NCBI GenBank assembly: GCA_002261195.1
Contig: MVBO01000048.1
Coordinates: 1-64,000 of the forward strand
Reading direction: 5' to 3'
DNA length: 64,000 nucleotides
DNA from: Bifiguratus adelaidae
Taxonomy: Eukaryota > Mucoromycota > Endogonomycetes > Endogonales
How positions within the stretch are numbered: the stretch's first letter is position 1; each line of letters opens with the position of its first letter. The translations under genes were made by a program, and so were the position numbers. Below, in pieces: positions 56,101 through 64,000 of this stretch. The notes under the pieces are model-generated. The model was not told the DNA's origin. It saw only the letters and a program-made list of their open reading frames with translations, and did no database searches.

Positions 56101-59100
56101 CTTGTGAGATTGCACACGTCTCAGAATGTCCTTGCAGTTCCAGGGATGGTATCATTTCTTCGCAAATCCTGCATAGTAGCATTGCTGGACTAGGACTCTG
56201 GCTACCGGTTGATGCTGTCCCGACTTGTTCTGGCAGCTTCGGGAGAGAATTAGCTGTATCTGACGATGCACTCCGTAAGGAGACGTTGGAGCTGTTGTCG
56301 AATACTTTCGCATTCGGTAACGCTCTGAGAGCTATCGGAGAAGGACCCGGTGGCGACCCTTTGGAAACGGGAAATGAGTGTGAAGATGAGGAGGATGTGG
56401 GACTCGAGGAGAGGGCAGATTTGATAGATTTGAATAGGGAAACGACTTGTGGTGGACGCTTTTTGGCTGCAGGTTCACCTTCCGTTCCGCTTCCAGCTGC
56501 ACTACCACCACCGCTACCAGGTGAGCTGTGTCCGGGACTGTTTGGACTCCGTATCTGCTTTTGAAAGATATCGTAGTCAATCTCTTCTTGAAGAGCCTCG
56601 GATAGTTGCCGCTGAATTTCTTGGTTGGCAGCGGAGTCTCTATTCTTCTTCTTGGATACCGTCGGAGACGTTGGTACATTGTCTTCTTGGTCTACTTTGA
56701 GAACATGCGACGGTGGTTCTGCCAAAGGCAGCGTCGCTGTTGGCAATTTTAAGTCGCTCGGCTCGCGACTGCGCCGACGTTGATCTTCCTTTTCGTCAAT
56801 AGCGTCGGAAGGAGCAATGGGGGTTGCAGGTTCGTTAAGGAACTTGATTTCCTCGGCTTCAAGATTTGATGGCCGTTCTGTAAATGGAAGTGCAGCGACC
56901 GGAGTTTGACCAGAATCTTCCCCGTACTTATCAATCTGCTCCTGTGGGCTCTTGTCCTTGTTCAAATCTTTCACCTGCACTGAGTTATCGACATGTTCCA
57001 ACCAATATGACACTTCATCGTCTGATGTAAGCTTGGTAGAAGGTAAATCAATGTCCAAGGGCATGAATTGAGAGGTATTAGGCGTTGTAGATATTGACAG
57101 ACGAGAGGCTGACTTGGGGACGCGTGCATTTTGACTTCCGGAAGCTGTTTGTGATGTTGGCGCAGTCGGTGTTAGTTGTAATTGCGGAGAATCTGAGGCT
57201 GTTGCAGACGTCGATTCGCCTTGAGAAGACACCATATCAGACGCTGAGACACGAACCGGCGTTAAAACGCGCGGTGATGCCTTGCGCCATGGCGGTGGAA
57301 GTTGGTAGTGTGTCGTGGATGGACTAAGGGAGTAGTTGGATGAGGCTGGTGTCAGTTTAGGTGACTCGAAAGGTGGCTCCGGTAAAGCTGATGGCGTTTG
57401 CACCGGCATCTCAAACCTTGCGTCCAAGTCATGGTTTTGAAACAACTGGAATAAATCCGTTTGACGGTTCTGGAAGACAAGATCAGTTGCTTAGTATGGG
57501 GAAATTCATGCCTTATAGAAACTTACCAGAGTGTCCACGATGGTGGCAACCTTGCTGAAAATAAACAGGATCTGGGTACTGAAATCTTCCACCTCACGAC
57601 TGAATCCATTTGGCTTGTCATACTTGTCTTCCAACGGGGTGCTACCATATTCTAGCCTTGATCGGTTCAAGGACCATATAGACTCTAGTTGCATCACAAT
57701 ATGCGTAGCCAAGTTACTGTTTTGCAGTAACGCGGTGTAAGGAGTGTGCAGAATGTCGAGTACGATCGTGAGTAACGAATAAAGAAACGGCGATGGCTCA
57801 AAGAACGAGTCGTCGCCTTTGTCAGCGTTTTCATCATTCCCTTGGTGTTGTGGGAGGGTTGTGTAAGATGTGAAGGCAGAGCCATCACTGCGCGCAGATA
57901 ATATTGATGAATTTGTAAAATGTTGACTCCGCTCGTTGTTGTCCTCAACAGGAACGTTTTCGTACATTGACGCGGGGCGCGACATGGTGCGAAGTGACGA
58001 ACCCGTACTGGGTGATAGGTTTCCTTCCTCCCCGCTCAGTTCCTCTCGAATCTGCTCCATGATGGGCGTTGCTTCCGAGATCCGGCGTCTGCCTCCTGCT
58101 GCTATCGGTGTGGCCAATAAAGACGACGTCTGGGAAGTCGGTTCTCCTACCAAAATAGCTTGATCGGAGCCTCTCAAAGGTATAGTGTGGCCTTCGCCGG
58201 ACAAATTCACCTTCAGACCACCGTACTTGATGACATTCGGATCAGATAGACGAGCAGGACCGAATCCATCGCCGACTGTGCCAAGTTGTCCAAAATTGCC
58301 CCCTAAAAAGTCACTGAACTCAACACCTTCCAGCCAAAGACCACTAGAATAGCCGCTTGTATCGTTGACATCATCGTGCCCTGCGAATCTTTGAGAATGA
58401 GCTCTCCAGAAACGCCACAATAAGTTTTCGATTTCCATATCACAGACTTCTTTACCGCGCTTCAGTTCGGCAATTGTCGTCTGCTGCAGAGGTCGGAAGT
58501 CTGGAAACGGCGTGTCGAGTAAATTGTGCGCAGAGTTGACGTACAGATTCTCTGGAGCGCTTGAGGACAACTCCGGGAAAAATGCACTAATGTCTGACCT
58601 TGGCCTGTGCGTAAGCCGTGGCATTGAGAGCGCATTCTTTGAATTTAAGGAGGCTTGTTGTTCCCTGCTTTGCCCTTCGATGGATACAGACTGCGTTGGA
58701 TATGGCAGAGTGCCTTCGAGCTCTGTTTCTGTATCGGTAATGTATGAGCCATACTCGGATGCATTCGAGTCGATATCAGATGTGGCATAATCAGAAACCT
58801 CCGAGTACTGTTCTGATAGATTTAAAGAGTGACGAGCGGACGGCAAGTATTGATGTGAAGTCAGGAAGCTGCTCGGAAGATTGTATGAGGATGACGCATT
58901 GGAAGACGTTGAGTGGCGACTCTGCGATGAATTCGAGGGGGCATCCGAAGCCTTGGATAGACTGAGAATGAGTGAAGTAGGTCGTTTACCCGCTGCATTC
59001 GTGGCTGGATGAGATAATGGCGATGTAGGTGTGGATGATAATTGCGAAATGGATGACCGTGGTGAGAGGCCGGCATTAGTAGGGCTCCCATGACCGGAGG

Positions 59101-59644
59101 ACAGTGGTGAAGCGCCTTCGTCTATCATCCCTGGTGGTATTTTGATGTTGGCTACCTCTCTCGCTTCTTGAGCTGACATTGTTCGGGCCCTGGCAGCCGA
59201 AAACGCTTGCTTTAGCAACCCAGTCGACGCACTTTTGTCAACTTGCGAAATGCTTGCCACTAGGTTTCTGCGTGGTAGAACATCAGCACCTTCAAACTGA
59301 TCTTCGTGTAGAGACACCGGCCGCGCTCTAAGTTTCCTTGTCGGCGAGTGAAGGGAGCTTCGACGCCTCACATCGGCTCCCTGCGCCGAGCCCTGTTCTG
59401 ATGCATCGTCTGCGGACGACATTGAGCTCTGTGTTGACTTGGTGGAATCGTGTCGAGGTGTCTTTGGGGATTCTGAACCGTTACCACTCAGCATGCGCGC
59501 GAATGCTCGCGGAAACGGCTCGGAGCTAAAGTCATTATCCTCCTGCGCTGCCACAGGCGAACGCTCGCCTGAGGACAAGACATCAGCTGCCGATTTGCTA
59601 CGACTCCGCGGTACAGGCGGTGTAGAGTCTCCTTTGCGTGGCAT
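53157..59644 (-). CDS. RIM15: Rim15/Greatwall-type AGC protein kinase
   Basis: Seven exons, complement(53157..54019, 54076..54586, 54641..54877, 54940..55212, 55261..55532, 55579..57469, 57527..59644), 2054 residues, long as in filamentous fungi. About 1100 Ser/Thr/Pro-rich residues come first. A Cys-rich zinc finger ([18 protein letters not shown], then CAIS) is typical of Rim15, followed by [17 protein letters not shown]. The AGC kinase domain starts [19 protein letters not shown], with AIKILKK (beta-3 Lys), [19 protein letters not shown] and, after an insertion of about 60 residues typical of Greatwall kinases, [11 protein letters not shown]. The AGC tail has [12 protein letters not shown]. 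Rim15 acts downstream of TORC1/PKA and drives quiescence and stress responses through endosulfine phosphorylation. I see no response-regulator domain at the C-terminus. Confidence 0.9.
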
Positions 59645-59681
59645 CTAAGTGAAGCTCATGGCAGTGCGGCGTAATTTGATA

Positions 59682-60728
59682 ATGTCCAACTGGAAGAACG
59701 TGAACAATTGGTGAGTGAAGAAGAAGTGAGACATTTGACTAACAACGCTTAGGCATTGGTATGCTGTGGACACGGACGATAGTATCGGAGCTAATCATTG
59801 CATAGGACAAGCAAAAACTGCTTGACATGGGCACAATCTTACTTTGGGGACAAACTCGCAAATGTGAACTTGTCTGCCGACGGAATGACCGTGACGACCA
59901 CGTCAGACGTCCAGGTCAATGGCGATGTGGATCTGAATCAGCGCAAAGGCAAAGTGCTGGCCATGTTTGATGTGGCTATTACAGTAGGATGGCGAGGTAA
60001 AATGTCCATTGTTGGGGTACATATCAACTCATCGCTCACTTCTTCAAGGAACGTCAAACCAGGGAGTCGAGGCGTTCGGATCCATTCATATACCGGAAGT
60101 CGCACACGACACAGATATTGACGATTATGTGGTAAGTGCACGCGGAGAGCAAGCGTATCGGGGAATCTGATCCATGTCCCTTGCAGTTTGATGTCACAAC
60201 CAATAATGAATCCAGCGACACCCGGCCCCTCAAAGAGCTGGTGCGCACTCGGCTTACAAAGACTCTAAGAAGCATTCTTGCTCAATTCGCTGACGATCTT
60301 ATCGCTGGCAAGTGTCTAGCCATCAAATTGTGAATCCAGGCTCATCGGGTATCCTAGCTCATAAGCACGACGTTTACATTGAACCCAAAGCGTATGACGG
60401 TAGCGCAGAAGGAAACAACAAGCCCAAGGACACAGGACCTATTGCCACACCCGTTGCGCAGAGCTTTGCCACAGATACGCAAGAGCCGACAGTTTATGTT
60501 ACGCCTACACCTAAAATCCAAAGACCCGTATCATCACCGGCTTCTCCCTTGATCAAAGAGAAAGCCTCTTCCTCGAAATCCTTCAAAAGCAAGGTCAAGC
60601 ACAGAAGGCATCAGAGCGGCAAAACAAAGGAATCTTGGTGGGATTCTACATTGGTGCTCGGTAGCGCGAGTTTAGCATTGGCTGGAGCCTTAGGATGGAG
60701 TGTCTGGAGGCTCCTTGGGAGCGAATAA
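59682..60728 (+). CDS. Aha1-type Hsp90 co-chaperone N-domain with predicted C-terminal membrane anchor
   Basis: Six exons, join(59682..59710, 59753..59758, 59806..59996, 60049..60131, 60187..60307, 60340..60728), about 272 residues. The Aha1 N-domain signature NNWHWTSKNCLTWAQSYFGD is formed only if a 6-nt exon (GCATTG, 59753..59758) is included. Then come DVDLNQRKGKVLAMFDVAIT, GVEAFGSIHIPEVAHDTD and TRLTKTLRSILAQFADDL. There is no second (SRPBCC/START-like) Aha1 domain: a Lys/Ser/Pro-rich linker ends in STLVLGSASLALAGALGWSV then WRLLGSE, which looks like a tail anchor. Aha1 stimulates the Hsp90 ATPase. The join at 60307/60340 needs a 32-nt GC-AG intron; if this is not spliced, the protein stops at 60333 with the N-domain only. 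The gene is head to head with RIM15, with 37 bp between starts. Confidence 0.72.
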
Positions 60729-60768
60729 GCATGGTGCAGAAAGATTTATAGACCAGATTGTATCATAG

Positions 60769-63700
60769 CTACGCATTTGCAATGGAGGAGCAATCTTCGA
60801 TCCATGCCAGAAATTCTCGTTGACTCGAAGACATTTGATCTCGTCTCAATCCGGCAAGTGGTGGTTCTGGACCCTTGCTTGCCAATGCGAGGCTATTCTT
60901 TGCCATATCTTGCTTATCCACCGATATGGCCATTCCACTTCTAGTGTCCTTATGGTTGTCACCTGTGTTGGAGAGCGGCGATGAGACAGATTCCAATTCC
61001 AGATCATCGCTGTTGCTGTAAACGAATAAGTTTTGCTGCTTCGTGGAAGTTGAGGTATCTGTGAGACCAGCCGTCTGTTCTCCTTGCACGGCCGTGTACG
61101 CTGGATTTGCATTATCCAAATTCGAAAGCTGAAACAACTCTTCTAGCGGCCGTCGCCGCTTTTTACGACGCTCGAGTATATCCGGGGACGACAATTGCTC
61201 ATCAGCATTGAGGTTGGCGTCTGAGAAGGCATTCATGGAGCGCCCATTATTATTGACGCTAGACGACGTGTCCTCCTCATAGTCTTCTTGGTGATGAATT
61301 TGTCCACAGTGAAATGGCCCTCTTTTGAGAGTTGTACTGCTACCTTCCATATCATTCTGAGTTGCGACTCGACCGTTGTCACTTTGACGATTTTGATCTT
61401 TTCGAAGCTTGAAGTCTTTCGAAGGATGACGCTTTCCAATCTTGCAACATTCATGAGCGCATCTAATATTTACTGTGAGTTTGAAAGGCTTATGCGATAG
61501 TCATTGATTGCTTACGTGCTCTTGTTCTTGCATGCATGTTTACATCTAGAGAATCAGCTGTATTAAAATCTCGATCCCCTATTACACGCTCGTTCGTACC
61601 TTTCTCGAGTCGAATTGATGTCGGACAGATCGGCGACGTTACTGACCATTGGGGTTATCTCCGTCTCACATTCTTCAGCTGTGAATTGTTTTCAATGGGA
61701 ACTGTGTTCATGACAACTGAAGACATACCTTCTTCGGCGGGAATGGAACTCCCAAAAATTGTCATTGATTGGGCAGAATGACCTTCAAATGGATCACTGG
61801 CATCCTCGAGCATTTCATTGACCTCTTCTAATCCTGATTCCGGCGCAACTCCGCTGACCGCAAGTCGGATGAACTGACACTCGTCAACGTCTGCCTTGAT
61901 AGTAGCCTGCTTGTCCAATCCTACTGTGAAATGCAAAGTTCGAGTTATTGTCATACTCTCTGCATCAGACACGACACGGCCGAGCTTACAGTAATCTTCA
62001 CATTCCAAATGACAGATTATGGCATCATTCGGATGCTTAATAAGGACGCGAAACGAGATCGTGCGAGGTGCTTGCAACTCATATAGACTTGAGAGGAATC
62101 AATTGCCTAGTGCAGGACAAGGTGACGCATGTAGAACTTACGGATATCTTCGAAAGTGCAGAAGGTCACCGTGGCCACTCTCTGCCCAGAATACCGCCCA
62201 TATCATTGTATTTCCCTTGGAGCAGCGAGCATTTGTATTTGCAAGGCCAATGTCAGCTCTGATCTGTATCTCAGGACTCGCAACAGCTGAGGTGACCTGT
62301 TGACATTGGATGGTAAATTTCGGCAAGCTTGCAACGATGTCTCGGATCTGATCGCATCATTAGCCAGTAAAGCTAGAGGAAGAGACTTCGTTCCCTACCT
62401 GGTTGCCAAATGGTGGGTTCCGGTTCACAATCTAGAACAAGCGTTTGGTGAATACTAAAGTGCAAGAGATTGGGGCGTGAACCTACATATTCAATACGCC
62501 GAGCGTCTGTTGCTTCCAGTTTCTCAAAGCTGTTGATTCCGGCGGCCGATAACGATTTTACCATTGCGGGCCCTTCAATCTCGCAATTACTGACTGATGC
62601 TCAGCGCATGCCTCTCGCACATACCAATACCCTCCAACTGCTTCAGAATGAGTGGAGAATCCTCCCACGTTCTGGCCTTAATACTGCGATAGACATTCAT
62701 GGCATTACGGAACGCCGGCGCATCCTTGCGTTCCACAAGACAGTCAATAATGCAACGAGCAACTCGAGCTGCTAAAATGAAAACGGTGACGCTCTCCATA
62801 TTCATTGTTCCAAACGCCTTCCCAGTTTTAGGATCCGTGAAGGGGATATTGCTCAGCACAGCCTATCTCCGGGTAAGCGAACCTGTTTCTCAAATGGTGT
62901 CGTTTACCTGTATCATCAGAAAAACCTTGTGCTCAACTGCGGAGACTTTGCCTTTTACACCAAAGCGGATGTTAGGGTCTTTGTTCATGGCGTTCAGGAT
63001 CGTCTTCTCGCCCGAGTTGAAGCGACAATCCTTAAATTCTTCGGCTTGCGTGATAGTCTCAAGCTAAGAGTGACAATCGTTTGTCAGTGCGCCTACCTCG
63101 CTCACCGCAGTCAACGCGATACATACCACCTCGCGAAAGGATGCATGCTCCGGCAATTGCGCTATCTTGATCATGGTCCCGCATTTTAAGTAGTATTTCG
63201 CCATGGCTTCACCCAAGACTAAGTTATGTTTGAGTTGGCACTCTTTGGATTTGTGTAGTCCTCACATGTTGACTTGAGCTGTCTTTCCTCGCTATCTTCA
63301 GCCTCCTCCATCGTGACGATGCCATGCTTAGAAAGCAAAGCCAGGTCCTTGACGCAGATACCTACATAAAGTCAGCATTTGCCGACGCAACTGTTATGCG
63401 CTCACCCTCGAGCCGCTTCTCTGAGCTTTGGCTAGTCCCTTTGTCTTGCCGTCCAAGATTGTAATGTTGCGGATTCCGCTTGATTCGAATGTAAAGAAAG
63501 GTGGACTTCAACCTACAATTGCAGTTAAAACGCGTCATGCCTGACTCAACAAACGTACCAGTCAATAGCTCCCTGTACATCGCGAATTGTTCCCAAACAA
63601 ATTTCAGCATTAAGATGCTCCATTAGATGCTGATGCAAGCTGCTCTCCAAGATTTCCGTGCCCATGACCAAGGTCCGATATCTATGCTGCATACTTGGCG

Positions 63701-64000
63701 TTGTCATAATCACGGCAACGCCTGAGTGATCGTAACCTGGTCTGCCCGCCCGCCCAATCATCTGAAGTATGTCCAGGTCGGAGTATTCGGAAAAGGACCC
63801 ATTGGAGTACCCTTAAAGGCAAGCGGCCAGTAAGTGATTGTTTACATCAAGGGGACACTTTCAATACCTTTAGTGCCCTTGATGATGACCAAATGCGCGG
63901 GCAAATTCACCTAGAGACATGTTTAGAGGAAAATATTGAAAAAGGTACGGATAAGCTTACCCCAACAGCCAAGGTGGATGTTGTACCTGTCGCGAATCAG
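60769..64000 (-). CDS. MER3/HFM1 meiotic DNA helicase, 3' part (5' end outside window)
   Basis: Partial gene reading in from the right edge, with many introns. At the edge VGVNLPAHLVIIKGT and, after a splice, LDILQMIGRAGRPGYDHSG carry helicase motifs V-VI. The Sec63-type region follows: VIMTTPSMQHRYRTLVMGTE, ESSLHQHLMEHLNAEICLG, TFLYIRIKRNPQHYNLG, then VFLMIQAVLSNIPF-type segments. The C-terminal part includes the Cys/His finger CKHACKNKST-CAHECCKIGK, formed across a splice near 61462, as in HFM1/Mer3, and a poorly conserved acidic/Ser tail ending at TAG 60769. Mer3 is a 3'-5' helicase of the meiotic crossover (ZMM) pathway. Its presence with intact motifs suggests that this fungus keeps a sexual cycle. 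Exon borders were only partly resolved. Confidence 0.85.

Noticed and set aside
1-64000. CRISPR array, prophage or bacterial operon
   Set aside because: The sequence is clearly eukaryotic with spliceosomal introns; no direct-repeat arrays or phage genes were seen.

Overview
The window is nuclear DNA from a compact fungal genome. The evidence is short spliceosomal introns (mostly 42-70 nt, GT-AG, with a few GC-AG), fungus-specific genes (chitin synthase, an Msb2-type signalling mucin, a UPF0658 Golgi protein, fungal perilipin, a Rim15 kinase, Snt2) and very small gaps between genes. Genes average 2-8 exons. HP1, a 4EHP-type eIF4E, glucosylceramide synthase and a MER3 helicase together suggest a basidiomycete or an early-diverging fungus rather than a budding yeast. 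I cannot place it more precisely.

Layout. 1-14.9 kb is dense: the 3' end of a dynactin Arp10-like gene, HP1, a glycerol-phosphatase-like HAD enzyme, glucosylceramide synthase, frataxin, Arp6 (overlapping frataxin tail to tail), ATP synthase subunit d, an eIF4E/4EHP-like protein, an Aim25/scramblase-like protein and a long Snt2-like chromatin protein. 15-24.4 kb holds an orphan acidic-tailed protein, a His-rich small protein, a decayed glutathione S-transferase, a UPF0658 membrane protein, a degenerate acyl-CoA synthetase and an RNase MRP Rmp1-like gene. 24.9-42.7 kb holds a perilipin, complex I subunit B8, the Msb2-like mucin, two small unknown proteins (one secreted), Nem1 phosphatase, a tyrosine phosphatase, chitin synthase, Kin17 and a DUF885 peptidase. 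42.7-49.7 kb is gene-poor: a decayed short-chain dehydrogenase, tRNA-Asp(GTC) and one C2H2 transcription factor. 49.7-64 kb holds a SAP-domain TKL kinase, a Gvp36-type BAR protein, Rim15, a tail-anchored Aha1-domain protein and the 3' part of MER3/HFM1.

The genes are mostly unrelated housekeeping functions and no operon-like or biosynthetic cluster is evident. Themes that recur are chromatin (HP1, Arp6, Snt2, Kin17), lipid metabolism and lipid droplets (glucosylceramide synthase, acyl-CoA synthetase relic, perilipin, Nem1), cell wall and surface signalling (chitin synthase, Msb2) and mitochondria (frataxin, ATP synthase d, NDUFA2-like B8, Aim25).

The most unusual observations are: a TKL kinase whose catalytic lysine seems moved to the glycine-loop strand as in WNK kinases; an Aha1-domain gene with a 6-nt microexon and a predicted C-terminal membrane anchor; and three decayed metabolic enzyme genes within about 27 kb. 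Exon coordinates were derived by eye from splice consensus, reading frame and family motifs, without transcript data.
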